Part shown: one piece after another, positions 1-8,588 of the stretch | Layout of the letters: every line of letters starts with the position of its first letter | Position numbering within the stretch: the first letter of the stretch is position 1 | Origin: Myxococcus sp. CA023 | GTDB lineage: Bacteria; Myxococcota; Myxococcia; Myxococcales; Myxococcaceae | Direction of reading: 5' to 3' | Assembly: GCF_010998615.1 (NCBI RefSeq) | Contig: NZ_JAAEAH010000004.1 | Location: 1-64,000 of the forward strand | DNA length: 64,000 bases | Translations under genes and position numbers: made by a program | The notes under the pieces: model-generated | Seen by the model: only the letters and a program-made list of their open reading frames with translations | The model's database searches: none | Told to the model about the DNA's origin: nothing

Positions 1-212
1 AGCCGCGAGGGACGTCCCTGATGCGGCTTGTGCCGCAGCTTCCTGACGCCGCCCTGTGCGAGGGCTTTGCACCACTGCGACACGGCTCCTCGGGTGACGC
101 CGCACTCGTCCGCTACGTCTACTGGGCGCCAACCCGATTTCAGCAGTGAAGCGGCGAACAATCGCCGCTCCTCCATCTGCTCGGGCGTCAGCCTGAATGG
201 CTGCTGCCCCAT
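1..212 (-). CDS. IS630-family transposase, N-terminal part (cut by window edge)
   Basis: Reading leftward from an ATG at 212, an open frame of 70 codons runs off the left edge without a stop. It begins MGQQPFRLTPEQMEERR, followed by a helix-turn-helix with the core DVADECGVTRGAVSQW and the linker KALAQGGVRKLRHKPHQGRP. This arrangement (LTPEQMEERR, HTH, W, GG..L, basic GRP) is characteristic of the DNA-binding N-terminus of IS630/Tc1-mariner-type transposases. A purine-rich stretch (GGGGGTGG) lies just upstream of the start. The DDE catalytic domain would lie outside the window, so I cannot say whether the element is intact. I could not define its terminal inverted repeat. A short GGAAC/GTTCC palindrome at 232-245 lies upstream. 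Confidence 0.75.
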   Translation of the reverse strand, partial: MGQQPFRLTPEQMEERRLFAASLLKSGWRPVDVADECGVTRGAVSQWCKALAQGGVRKLRHKPHQGRPSR

Positions 213-528
213 CACCACCACCCCCTTCATTGGAACAACCGTTCCGAGGTTTAGGGGATTCGTCGAGGCGGTTTAGAAGGATGGACGCCGAGCACCGCAG
301 ACGTCCTCTGGCGTATCGACCAGCCAGTGGTCCTGGTGGCCTCGATGTTGCGCATCCGGATCGAGGTATCACCCCGTGGCTCTATGAGCGACTCGACGCA
401 GAGAAACTGCGCGAGGGCCGTAACTTGCCTGCACTCGGGGCCGCAAGTCTGGGCACCGCTGAACTCCTGCTTGAAGCCAACACTGAGCCAGCCGCGCGTA
501 CGGCAGTTCGCCATCCTCCCGGAAGCAC
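213..528. other. Intergenic region between transposase and tRNA-Pro terminator
   Basis: About 315 bases without a convincing gene. Short open frames exist on both strands, but none has a recognisable motif, ribosome-binding site or convincing codon pattern. It probably contains the right end of the IS630-like element, whose boundary I cannot place. Confidence 0.4.
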
Positions 529-576
529 AAAAAAGAGGCCCTGGAATCCTCAGCTTTCGCCAAGAACTCCAGGGCC
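529..576 (-). terminator. Intrinsic terminator of tRNA-Pro
   Basis: Downstream of the minus-strand tRNA-Pro, a GGCCCTGGA/TCCAGGGCC stem closes a long loop and is followed (minus strand) by CT and a run of T's, seen as the A-tract at 529-534. Confidence 0.75.
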
Positions 577-581
577 TTCGA

Positions 582-658
<77 letters not shown>

Positions 659-687
659 GCACTGCTGCTGCCGTGAAAGGGTGCGCC

Positions 688-716
688 CTTATGCCCCCAC
701 ATGACGTTCAGGTCAA
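688..716 (-). promoter_or_regulatory. Sigma-70-type promoter of tRNA-Pro
   Basis: On the minus strand TTGACC, a 17-nt spacer and CATAAG, placed about 30 nt upstream of the mature tRNA 5' end. Confidence 0.6.
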
Positions 717-746
717 GCAAGAGCAGCAGGGCACCGTCCAAAAAAC

Positions 747-1136
747 TCACCCTTCCATGTCCTCCATTCCCTCTTCGTCGAAGTCCTCGCCACGGGCCTC
801 GGCCGCGTCGGCGGCGGCCTCCTCCCGGGCGTCGATCTCCGCGTGATCCTCCGGCGGCGCCTCACCGTTCAGGGCGCTCTTCAGCACCTGGCTCGGCCGG
901 AAGGTCAGCACCCGGCGCGCCGAGATCTCGATCTCCTTGCCCGTCTGCGGGTTGCGGCCCACGCGCGCCTTCTTCTGGCGCACCTGGAAGTTGCCGAACC
1001 CGGAGATCTTGATCTTGTCCCCGCGCTCCAGGGTCTCCTTGAGCGTGTCGAACACGAGCTCCACGATTTCGGCTGACTCCTTCTTCGAGAAGCCGACCTT
1101 CTCGTAGACACCCTCGATGATGTCCGCCTTCGTCAT
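747..1136 (-). CDS. ihfA: Integration host factor alpha subunit with acidic C-terminal tail
   Basis: A small nucleoid DNA-bending protein of the HU/IHF family. The fold is complete, from MTKADIIEGVYEKVGFSKKE through the DNA-intercalating beta-arm (GRNPQTGKEIEISARRVLTF) to the C-terminal helix (PSQVLKSALNG). I chose the ATG at 1136 because it gives the family's N-terminus; an open extension to 1193 has no support. After residue ~95 there is an extra ~34-residue, strongly acidic tail (Glu/Asp/Ala-rich) that the ~99-residue E. coli protein lacks. It lies downstream of pheT in the same direction, as in many bacteria (pheS-pheT-ihfA). HU is the main alternative, but context favours IHF alpha. Confidence 0.93.
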   Translation of the reverse strand: MTKADIIEGVYEKVGFSKKESAEIVELVFDTLKETLERGDKIKISGFGNFQVRQKKARVGRNPQTGKEIEISARRVLTFRPSQVLKSALNGEAPPEDHAEIDAREEAAADAAEARGEDFDEEGMEDMEG

Positions 1137-1226
1137 GCGAATCCTCGGGAAGCCCTCGGGGCTGAACGCCGGGCACTGTTGCAGCCTTCCCAAAGACGTG
1201 TCAACCCTCTGACTTCATTCAGGAAT

Positions 1227-3641
1227 TCAGGCGCGCAAGGCAGCCCCCAGTCGCTGCTTCACCTCGTCCACGATGCGCTGATGCGCCTCGTTGACCTCGA
1301 CATCGGTCAGCGTCCGCTCGGCCGAGCGGTAGCGCAGCGCGTACGCCAGGTTCTTCCGACCCTGGGGAATCTGCTCACCGGTGTACACGTCGAACACCTG
1401 AGCGTCCTCCACCAGCGGCTTGCCCACCTCCAGGATCACCCGGCGCACCTCGTCGTTGGGCAACTCCAGCGGCACCACCACCGCCAGGTCCCGCAGCACC
1501 GCCGGGAAACGCGGCAGCGACCGGTACGCCGGCACCAGCTTCGAGGCCGCGTACAGCGGCTCCGTATCCAACTCGAAGACGAACACCCCGTCCGGCAGTC
1601 CCAGCGCCTTCACCACCCGTGGGTGCACCTCGCCCACGTGGCCCAGCACCGTGCCGTCCGCCGCCTTCACCTGCGCCACGGCCTTCGGGTGGTACGCCGC
1701 CGGCCCCGCGGGCACGTACGTCACGCCCTCCACGCGGAGTGCGCCCAGCAGCCCCTCCACCGCCGCCTTCGCGTCGTAGAAGTCCGCGCGGGCATCCTTG
1801 TGCGTCCAGCTCCGGCCGCCACCGCGCAGGCCCCACACCAGGCCCGCCACGCGAGGCACCTCGCGCGCCGCAGGACGCTGCCCCTGCCCGCCTTCCACGT
1901 CCTGGAAGTAGGCTCGGCCCGTCTCGTAGATGGCCACCGCCTCCACCTGGTGCCGCACGCTGCGGGGCAGGTTCTCCAGCAGGCCCGGAAGCAGGCTGGT
2001 GCGCATCACCGACTGCTCCGTGCTCAGCGGGTTGAGCAGCGCCACCGACTTCTCCGCCCCACCCAGCACCTCCAGGCTGCGCGGCGCGACGAACGAGTAG
2101 TTCACCACCTCGTCGAAGCCCGCCCCGGCCAGCGCCTGACGCATGCGGCGCTCGGCCTCGGCATGCGCGGGCTCCGGGGCCAGCGTGGCCAGTCCTCGCG
2201 GCAGCGTCGCCGGGATGTTGTCGTAGCCGAAGATGCGCGCGACCTCCTCCAACAGGTCCTCCTCGCGCTCCACGTCGACACGGGCCCGGGGCACCTCGTA
2301 CGTCGCCTGCCCCGTCCCCTCCTCCACCGCCTTGAAGCCCAGGGCCTCCAGGATGCGGCGGACCTCCTGCTCCGCCACGGCCACACCCAGCACCTGCTCC
2401 ACCCGGGCGAAGCGCAGCGTCACCTTCCGAGGCGGCTTCGGCGCCGGGTACACGTCCACGCGGCCAGGAGCCACCGTGCCCCCCGCCAGCTCCGCGATGA
2501 GCTGCGCCGCCCGGTCAATGGCCGGCACCACGGCGTCCATGTCCGCCCCGCGCTCGAAGCGGTGCGATGCCTCCGTGTGCAACCCGTGCCGCTTCGACGA
2601 ACGCCGCACCGTGGAACCCTGGAAGTTCGCCGACTCCAGCACCAACCGCCTGGTGCCCTCGGTCACCTCGCTGTCGCCGCCGCCCATGACGCCGGCGATG
2701 GCCTGCGCCCGGTCCTTGTCCGCGATGACCAGGTCATCCACGTCCAGGACGCGGTCCTTGCCGTCCAGCGTCTTGAGCTTCTCACCGCGCGTCGCCGTGC
2801 GGACGACAATCTCCTGACCGGCCAGCTTCTCCAGGTCGAAGGCGTGCAGCGGCTGCCCGTACTCCAGGTTCACGTAGTTGGTGACATCCACCACGTTGTT
2901 GATGGCGCGCACCCCGGCCGCCTTCAGCCGGTCCTGCATCCACTGCGGAGACGGGCCAATCTTCACGTTCTCCACCACGCGCGCTACGTAGCGCGGGCAG
3001 CGGTCCGGGGCCTCCACGCGCACCTTCACCTGCTCGGCGGCGGGCGTGCCTGACTCCGCGGGCTTCGGCTGGGGCACCTTCAACGCGGAGCCCGTCACCA
3101 CGCTCACCTCGCGCGCCACGCCCAGGTGGCTGAGCGCATCCGGGCGGTTCGGCGTGACGTTCACCTCCAGCACCACGTCATCCAGGCCCACGGCCTCCGC
3201 GATGGGCGTGCCCACGCGCGTGTTCGCAGGCAGGATGAGCAGGCCGCTGGACTCCTCGCTCAGGCCCAGCTCCTTGGACGAGCAGAGCATGCCGAAGCTG
3301 TCCACGCCGCGCAGTGCCGCCTGCTTGATGTCCATGCCGTTGGGCAGCGTCGCGCCCACGGTGGCCAGCGGCACCTTGTCGCCCACCTTGAAGTTCTTCG
3401 CGCCGCACACCACCTGGAGCAGCGCCGTCCCGCCGATATCCACCTGCGTGACGGACAGCTTGTCCGCGTTGGGGTGCTGCACGGACTCCTTGATTTGCGC
3501 CACCACCACGCCACGAAGGGCTTCCGCGGGGCGCTCCATTCCCTCAATCTCCAGGCCCGCGGCGGTCAGCTTGCGCGCCAGCTCGTCCACGGACGGCGGC
3601 AGCGCCACGTAATCGCCCAGCCACTTCACCGAAATCTTCAC
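1227..3641 (-). CDS. pheT: Phenylalanyl-tRNA synthetase beta subunit
   Basis: The beta chain of the alpha2-beta2 enzyme that charges tRNA-Phe in the cytoplasm. About 804 residues, close to the E. coli length of 795. Visible domains are an N-terminal EMAP/OB tRNA-binding domain (QHPNADKLSVTQVDIGG), the B3/B4 editing region, a B5 domain, the pseudo-catalytic core, and a C-terminal ferredoxin-fold anticodon-binding domain (YRSLPRFPAVLRDLAVVVP). I chose GTG at 3641 because it gives the conserved start VKISVKWLGDYV and sits behind AGAGGGTGG; the frame is open to 3674 but that extension is not conserved. It follows pheS after a gap of about 60 bp. Confidence 0.97.
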   Translation of the reverse strand: MKISVKWLGDYVALPPSVDELARKLTAAGLEIEGMERPAEALRGVVVAQIKESVQHPNADKLSVTQVDIGGTALLQVVCGAKNFKVGDKVPLATVGATLPNGMDIKQAALRGVDSFGMLCSSKELGLSEESSGLLILPANTRVGTPIAEAVGLDDVVLEVNVTPNRPDALSHLGVAREVSVVTGSALKVPQPKPAESGTPAAEQVKVRVEAPDRCPRYVARVVENVKIGPSPQWMQDRLKAAGVRAINNVVDVTNYVNLEYGQPLHAFDLEKLAGQEIVVRTATRGEKLKTLDGKDRVLDVDDLVIADKDRAQAIAGVMGGGDSEVTEGTRRLVLESANFQGSTVRRSSKRHGLHTEASHRFERGADMDAVVPAIDRAAQLIAELAGGTVAPGRVDVYPAPKPPRKVTLRFARVEQVLGVAVAEQEVRRILEALGFKAVEEGTGQATYEVPRARVDVEREEDLLEEVARIFGYDNIPATLPRGLATLAPEPAHAEAERRMRQALAGAGFDEVVNYSFVAPRSLEVLGGAEKSVALLNPLSTEQSVMRTSLLPGLLENLPRSVRHQVEAVAIYETGRAYFQDVEGGQGQRPAAREVPRVAGLVWGLRGGGRSWTHKDARADFYDAKAAVEGLLGALRVEGVTYVPAGPAAYHPKAVAQVKAADGTVLGHVGEVHPRVVKALGLPDGVFVFELDTEPLYAASKLVPAYRSLPRFPAVLRDLAVVVPLELPNDEVRRVILEVGKPLVEDAQVFDVYTGEQIPQGRKNLAYALRYRSAERTLTDVEVNEAHQRIVDEVKQRLGAALRA

Positions 3642-3702
3642 AGGTCCACCCTCTTCTTCAATCGGCTGGAACACGGGGGCCCACGAGAGGCCCCCTGGAA
3701 TC

Positions 3703-4752
3703 TCAGAACTGCTCGAGGAACCGCGCGTCGTTCTCGAACATCATCCGCAGGTCGTCGATGCGGTAGCGCAGCATGGCGATGCGCTCCACGCCCATGCCGA
3801 ACGCGTAGCCCGTCACCTCGTTCGGGTCATACCCGGCGGAGGTGAAGACGTTGGGGTGCACCATGCCGCTGCCCAGCACCTCCAACCACCCCGTCTGCTT
3901 GCAGATGCGGCAGCCCTTGCCCGCGCAGTTCGTGCAGGTGATGTCCACCTCCGCGGAGGGCTCCGTGAAGGGGAAGAAGGACGGGCGGAAGCGCGTGCGC
4001 GTGTCCGAACCGAAGAACGCCGTCACGAACGCCGCCAACGAGCCCTTCAGCTCGGCGAACGTCACGCCCTTGTCCACCAGCAGGCCTTCCACCTGGTGGA
4101 ACATCGGCGTGTGCGTGATGTCCGAGTCGCGCCGGTACACCCGGCCCGGCATCACCGCGCGGATGGGCGGCTTGCGGTTGAGCATGTACCGCACCTGCAC
4201 CGGGGACGTGTGCGTGCGCAGCAGCACGGAGCTGTCCGCCTTCTTCGCGTGGCCCAGGGTGGCCTCATCCACGTAGAAGGTGGCCTGCATGTCCCGCGCA
4301 GGATGGTCCTTCGGCAGGTTCAGCGCCTCGAAGTTGAAGTAGTCCAGCTCGATTTCCGGGCCGCTGGCCACGTCGAAGCCGAGCCGCGATAAGGTCCGGA
4401 CAATCTCCTCCATCGTCCGCGACACGGGGTGCCGGCTGCCCAGCGCCACGCCGCGTCCTGGCAGCGTCACGTCCAGGCCCGGGCCCTGAAGCTGGGCCTC
4501 CAGCGCGGCCGCCTCGGCGCGCTCCACGGCCTCGGCGAGCAGCTTCTCCAGCTCCGCCTTCACGCTGTTGGCCACCTCGCCCAGCGAGCGCCGCTCGTCC
4601 GGGGGCAGCTTGCCCATGCCGCCCAGCACGCCGGACAGTTCACCCTTCTTGCCCAGGTAGCGAACCCGCAGTGCTTCCACCGCGGACAGCTCCGACGCGC
4701 CGCCAATCTCCCGCCTCGCGGACTCCGCGAGCGCCAGCAACCGATCCCGCAT
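3703..4752 (-). CDS. pheS: Phenylalanyl-tRNA synthetase alpha subunit
   Basis: The catalytic class II subunit, 349 residues. It has an N-terminal coiled-coil arm (about residues 1-90) that contacts tRNA, class II motif 2 (RVYRRDSDITHTPMFHQVEG), motif 3 (GMGVERIAML) and the FRPSFFPFTEPSAEVD block. A four-cysteine insert (CTNCAGKGCRICKQTGW) resembles a zinc ribbon and is known in many PheS proteins. The start ATG at 4752 follows GGAGG at suitable distance. An intrinsic terminator lies only about 48 bp upstream of the ATG, so expression probably depends on read-through or attenuation. Confidence 0.98.
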   Translation of the reverse strand: MRDRLLALAESARREIGGASELSAVEALRVRYLGKKGELSGVLGGMGKLPPDERRSLGEVANSVKAELEKLLAEAVERAEAAALEAQLQGPGLDVTLPGRGVALGSRHPVSRTMEEIVRTLSRLGFDVASGPEIELDYFNFEALNLPKDHPARDMQATFYVDEATLGHAKKADSSVLLRTHTSPVQVRYMLNRKPPIRAVMPGRVYRRDSDITHTPMFHQVEGLLVDKGVTFAELKGSLAAFVTAFFGSDTRTRFRPSFFPFTEPSAEVDITCTNCAGKGCRICKQTGWLEVLGSGMVHPNVFTSAGYDPNEVTGYAFGMGVERIAMLRYRIDDLRMMFENDARFLEQF

Positions 4753-4800
4753 GGACTTCCGCCTCCGTTCCAGTTCCCCGCGCGCCCTTGGCGCCGAGGC

Positions 4801-4831
4801 AAAAAAAAGGGCCGCCCCAGAGAGGCAGCCC
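4801..4831 (-). terminator. Terminator/attenuator between rplT and pheS
   Basis: Minus strand: GGGCTGCC, loop TCTCTGG, GGCGGCCC, then eight T's (A-tract at 4801-4808). It lies in the pheST leader, about 48 bp before the pheS start. A second hairpin (CCAGCC/GGCTGG at 4889-4905) lies just after the rplT stop. Confidence 0.8.
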
Positions 4832-4912
4832 GTTCAAACATCCGGACAGGGTGGCCAGCGTCAGCCCACCACCCCACCCGTTCTGTCTCCAGCCTTGCGG
4901 GCTGGATGTGTC

Positions 4913-5260
4913 TCAGGCCGCCTTCGCGATGTTGGCGACGGCCGCAAAACCCGACGGATCCGCGATGGCCATATCGGACAGAACCTTGCGGTCCAGGCCG
5001 ATCTTCGCCTTCGCGAGGCCCGCGATCAGCTTCGAATAGGAGAGACCCACCGTGCGGGCGGCCGCGTTGATGCGGACAATCCACAGGCGACGGAAGTCCC
5101 GCTTGCGCTGCATGCGGTCGCGGCTGGCGTAGTCCAGCGCCCGCTCAACCGCTTCGTTGGCGCGCTTGTAGCAGTTCTTCCGACGGCCGCGGTAGCCCTT
5201 GGCCAGCTTCAAAATCCTATTACGACGACGACGAGCCTTGACACCCTTCTTCACGCGCAT
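4913..5260 (-). CDS. rplT: 50S ribosomal protein L20
   Basis: A 115-residue, highly basic 23S-rRNA-binding protein essential for early assembly of the large subunit. The conserved start [25 protein letters not shown] and the core [28 protein letters not shown] are diagnostic. It follows rpmI after about 100 bp. In other bacteria L20 represses its own operon by binding the mRNA leader; the ~95-nt leader of rpmI could host such a site, but I did not model one. Confidence 0.98.
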   Translation of the reverse strand: MRVKKGVKARRRRNRILKLAKGYRGRRKNCYKRANEAVERALDYASRDRMQRKRDFRRLWIVRINAAARTVGLSYSKLIAGLAKAKIGLDRKVLSDMAIADPSGFAAVANIAKAA

Positions 5261-5359
5261 GACTGCCTCACTTCGGACTGCGTAGTTTGGAAGCCCCCCG
5301 GCGCAGGCTCAAAGCCGCTCCGACGAGGCCACGTTGTCCCTGACTTCAGAACCGCGAAA

Positions 5360-5566
5360 TCAGCCCCCGTAGGGGAACATCTCCTTGATGACCTTCTTCG
5401 CGTCCATGTCGCGAAGATGGCCGGTGCCGCGGCCGCTGCGCTTGGACTTCGGCGTCTTCGAGAACGTGAAGAGGTGCTTCGCGAAGGCCTTGCCGTGCTT
5501 GACCTTGCCGCTCTTCTTCACTTCAAAGCGCTTCTTCGCGCTGCTGCGGGTCTTCAACTTCGGCAT
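5360..5566 (-). CDS. rpmI: 50S ribosomal protein L35
   Basis: A 68-residue basic protein starting MPKLKTRSSAKKRFEVKKSGKVK, the L35 signature, and ending KKVIKEMFPYGG. The ATG at 5566 is the conserved start; the frame stays open upstream to 5668, but that stretch is the 5' leader. It is the first gene of the rpmI-rplT-(pheST) unit. In most bacteria infC directly precedes rpmI; here only 167 bp separate it from thrS, so infC is not in this cluster. Confidence 0.97.
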   Translation of the reverse strand: MPKLKTRSSAKKRFEVKKSGKVKHGKAFAKHLFTFSKTPKSKRSGRGTGHLRDMDAKKVIKEMFPYGG

Positions 5567-5667
5567 CGTCCTGATCCTTCCATGCCCCGTGCCGTTGGAC
5601 TTGAGCGGCAGGTGCGAGAACTCTCGAAAATTGGGGAACTTGGGCAGGCTCCCCTCGAAAGTGCGCA

Positions 5668-5695
5668 AAGATACTTAGGTGCAACAGGGAGTCAA
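5668..5695 (-). promoter_or_regulatory. Promoter of rpmI-rplT
   Basis: Minus strand TTGACT, a 16-nt spacer and TATCTT, between the thrS stop and the rpmI start. It gives a 5' leader of about 95 nt. Confidence 0.55.
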
Positions 5696-5733
5696 GGCCC
5701 GTCAGCAAGCCGCCAGGCGTCCTGACCTCCCGA

Positions 5734-7662
5734 TCACGGCAGGGCCGCTTCCTTCGCCAGCAGGGCCTCGAAGTCCGTCACCTTCATCGTCTTGAGGTCC
5801 TCACCGCCGTACCGCCGCGGCGACACGCCCTCGCCCGACACCTCGTTGTCGCCCACCACCAGGGTGAACGGCACCTTCTGAAGCTGGGCCTCGCGGATCT
5901 TCGCGTTCATCGACATGCCGCGCTCGTCGAACTCCACCCGGTAGCCCTTCGCCCTCAGGGAGTCCCGAACCTTCCGAGCATAGTCGTTCTGCCGGTCCGC
6001 CACCGTCACCAGCACCGCCTGAATGGGGGCCAGCCAGGCCGGGAAGGCGCCGGCGAAGTGCTCGATGAGGATGGCCGTGAAGCGCTCGAACGAGCCGAAG
6101 ATGGCGCGGTGGAGCACCACGGGGCGGTGCTCGGCGTTGTCCTCGCCCACGTAGGTCAGGTCGAAGCGCTCGGGCGCCAGGTAATCCAACTGCATGGTGC
6201 CCAGCTGCCACCGGCGGCCGATGCTGTCCGACACCGCGAAGTCGATCTTCGGGCCGTAGAACGCGCCGTCACCCGGGGCCAGTTCGTACTCGAGGCCCAG
6301 CGACTCCAGCGCGGCCTTGAGGCCGCCCTCGGCGCGATCCCACAGGGAGTCATCACCCAGGCGCTGCTCGGGCCGCGTGGACAACTTCACCGCGTAGGTG
6401 AGGCCCACCGCCTTGTAGACGTGGTCCAGGAGCTTCACGAAGCGCCGCACCTCGTCGGTGATCTGCGCCTCCGTGCAGTAGATGTGCGCGTCGTCCTGCG
6501 CGAACTGGCGCACGCGCGTGAGGCCGCCCAGGGAGCCCGCCGCCTCGTTGCGGTGCAGCACGTCCTGCGTGTGGTAGCGCAGCGGCAGGTCGCGGTAGCT
6601 GTGCTTCTTGAAGCCGTAGAACAGGTGGTGCGACGGGCAGTTCATCGGCTTGAGCGAGAAGTCGTGCTCCCCCGACTCGCTGTCGAGCACGAGGAACATG
6701 TTCTCCTTGTACTTGCCCCAGTGCCCGCTGGTCTCCCACAGCCCCTTGTTGAACATCAGGGGCGTCTTGATCTCCACGTAGCCGTCGTTCTGCGTCAGCT
6801 GACGCATCCAGTTCGACAGCGTGGTGTAGAGCGTGGTGCCCTTCGGGGTCCAGAAGGCGGAGCCCGGCGAGTACGGGTGGAAGTGGAAGAGGTCCAGCTC
6901 CTTGCCCAGCTTGCGGTGGTCGCGCTTCTTCGACTCCTCGATGCGCGTCAGGTACTCCGCCAACTGCTTCTTGTCGAAGAAGGCAGTGCCGTAGACGCGC
7001 TGGAGCATCGGGTTGCGGTGGTCACCCCGCCAGTACGCTCCGCTGGAGGAGAGGATCTTGATGATGCCGATCTTCCCCGTGCTGGGCGCGTGGGGCCCCA
7101 GGCAGAAGTCCACCCAGTCACCGTGCGTGTAGAGCGTCAGCGTCTTGGCGCCCTTGGCCGCGATGTCCTTGACGATCTCGACCTTGAACTTCTCGCCCTT
7201 CTCCTCGAACAGGCGCACGGCCTCGTCCATGGAGATTTCGGTGCGGACGAAGGCCATGTCCCGCTTCAGCTCGGCGTTCGCCTCGGCCTCGATCTTCTCC
7301 AGGTCCTCGGGCGTGAAGGGCTTCTCGCGGAAGAAGTCGTAATAGAAGCCCTCCTCCGTCGCGGGACCGATGGTCACCTGCGTGCCCGGGAAGAGCTTCT
7401 GCACCGCGCTGGCCACCACGTGGGCGGCGTCGTGGCGGATCAGCTCCAGGGATTCGGGGCTCTTGGGCGTGAAGATCTGCAGCTTCACGTCCTCGTCCAG
7501 CTTGCGGGCCAGGTCCATGTCCTGACCATTCACGCGCGCGAAGAGGGCGGCCTTCGCCAGGCCGGGGCCGATGCTCTCCCGCACGAAGTCCGCGATCGTG
7601 GTCCCCCGGGCCGTCTGCTTCTGCGAGCCGTCGGGGAGCGTCACCGTGATGATGTCGGACAT
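5734..7662 (-). CDS. thrS: Threonyl-tRNA synthetase
   Basis: Charges tRNA-Thr; 642 residues, the usual length. Order of domains: TGS (about residues 1-62), editing domain with the [12 protein letters not shown] histidines and the [11 protein letters not shown] loop, class II catalytic core ([12 protein letters not shown], motif 2 around YRDLPLRYH, motif 3 near the [11 protein letters not shown] segment) and the C-terminal anticodon-binding domain ([24 protein letters not shown]). I chose the ATG at 7662 ([12 protein letters not shown]) because it fits the TGS start and follows CGAGG. The terminator of the upstream tRNA-Val ends only about a dozen bases before this start, leaving no room for an independent promoter. 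Confidence 0.98.
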   Translation of the reverse strand: MSDIITVTLPDGSQKQTARGTTIADFVRESIGPGLAKAALFARVNGQDMDLARKLDEDVKLQIFTPKSPESLELIRHDAAHVVASAVQKLFPGTQVTIGPATEEGFYYDFFREKPFTPEDLEKIEAEANAELKRDMAFVRTEISMDEAVRLFEEKGEKFKVEIVKDIAAKGAKTLTLYTHGDWVDFCLGPHAPSTGKIGIIKILSSSGAYWRGDHRNPMLQRVYGTAFFDKKQLAEYLTRIEESKKRDHRKLGKELDLFHFHPYSPGSAFWTPKGTTLYTTLSNWMRQLTQNDGYVEIKTPLMFNKGLWETSGHWGKYKENMFLVLDSESGEHDFSLKPMNCPSHHLFYGFKKHSYRDLPLRYHTQDVLHRNEAAGSLGGLTRVRQFAQDDAHIYCTEAQITDEVRRFVKLLDHVYKAVGLTYAVKLSTRPEQRLGDDSLWDRAEGGLKAALESLGLEYELAPGDGAFYGPKIDFAVSDSIGRRWQLGTMQLDYLAPERFDLTYVGEDNAEHRPVVLHRAIFGSFERFTAILIEHFAGAFPAWLAPIQAVLVTVADRQNDYARKVRDSLRAKGYRVEFDERGMSMNAKIREAQLQKVPFTLVVGDNEVSGEGVSPRRYGGEDLKTMKVTDFEALLAKEAALP

Positions 7663-7673
7663 ACGAACCTCGG

Positions 7674-7714
7674 AAAAAAAACGGGCGGCAGGCTCTTTTA
7701 AAGCCGTGCCGCCC
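7674..7714 (-). terminator. Strong intrinsic terminator between tRNA-Val and thrS
   Basis: Minus strand CGGGCGGCA/TGCCGCCCG outer stem with an inner GGCT/AGCC pairing, followed by eight T's. The thrS Shine-Dalgarno starts immediately after the T-tract, so this can act as tRNA terminator and as a thrS attenuator. Confidence 0.85.
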
Positions 7715-7735
7715 GCTGAAGTCACTCTTTGATGA

Positions 7736-7807
<72 letters not shown>

Positions 7808-7832
7808 GTTGCAGCCGCTTCGGTGGCGCGGG

Positions 7833-7861
7833 GAATAACAGCGGGCTCCCCCAACTGTCAA
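7833..7861 (-). promoter_or_regulatory. Promoter of tRNA-Val (and possibly thrS)
   Basis: Minus strand TTGACA, a 17-nt spacer and TTATTC, about 25 nt before the tRNA 5' end. It is the nearest visible promoter to thrS. Confidence 0.6.
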
Positions 7862-7880
7862 GCAAACACAGAAGGCTTCT

Positions 7881-8588
7881 TCAACTCTTCCCGCGCGCCT
7901 TCGGATCCGTCGTTTCCAGCAGCGTGTGGACCCGGGACATGACGGCGTCGAACATCGCCGGGGTCAGCCGCCCCGTCTGCGTGTTCTGCTGGCTGACGTG
8001 GTAGCAGCCCAGCAGCGTCCGGCCGCCCGGCAGGCGCAGCTCCGCCCCATGCCCGAACGCGGGCCGAGGCGACGGAACCTCCATCCCCTGCCGCGCCAGG
8101 GCCACGAGCGCGGCGTTCCAGCCGATGGCCCCCAGCGCGAGCATCACCCGGCCCGGCAGCAGCGCCAGCTCACGATCCAGGAACGGCGCACAGCGGGCCA
8201 GTTCCTCTGGGAGGGGCTTGTTGTCGGGCGGAGCACAGCGCGCCGCCGACACGATGAAGGCGTCCTTCAGCCGGAGCCCGTCATCCCGGTGCTCGCAGAG
8301 GGCCTGATTCGCGAAGCCCGCGCGGTGCAGCCCGGCATAGAGGAAGTCGCCCGAGCGGTCTCCGGTGAACATCCGCCCCGTCCGGTTCGCCCCATGGGCC
8401 GCCGGCGCCAGCCCCACGATGACGAGCCGAGCCCTGGGGTCTCCAAAGCCGGGAACGGGCAGGCCCCAGTAATTCCAGTCGCGGTAGGCGCGGCGCTTCA
8501 CTCGCGCCACCTCCTCCCGCCACTCCACCAGCCGGGGGCAGGCCCTGCAGCCGGTGATCTCCTTGTGTAGCGACTCCAGCTTCGTCAC
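7881..8588 (-). CDS. Uracil-DNA glycosylase, family 5 (UDGb-type)
   Basis: A DNA repair enzyme that removes uracil and other deaminated bases. 235 residues. The N-terminal Cys pair (CRACPRLVEWREE) is part of the 4Fe-4S ligand set of thermophilic-type UDGs. Motif A reads GLAPAAHGANRTGRMFTGD with no polar catalytic residue in the first positions, which is the family 5 pattern rather than family 4 (GEAPG). The C-terminal motif is GCYHVSQQNTQTGRLT. Its start overlaps the stop of the upstream transporter gene by four bases (ATGA), so the two are translationally coupled. Confidence 0.88.
   Translation of the reverse strand: MTKLESLHKEITGCRACPRLVEWREEVARVKRRAYRDWNYWGLPVPGFGDPRARLVIVGLAPAAHGANRTGRMFTGDRSGDFLYAGLHRAGFANQALCEHRDDGLRLKDAFIVSAARCAPPDNKPLPEELARCAPFLDRELALLPGRVMLALGAIGWNAALVALARQGMEVPSPRPAFGHGAELRLPGGRTLLGCYHVSQQNTQTGRLTPAMFDAVMSRVHTLLETTDPKARGKS

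Noticed and set aside
4800-4850. A short leader peptide (MFERAASLGRPFFL) with Phe codons before pheS
   Set aside because: The two Phe codons lie within the terminator T-tract, so they are expected there by chance; classical control codons precede the terminator. The hairpins remain of interest.
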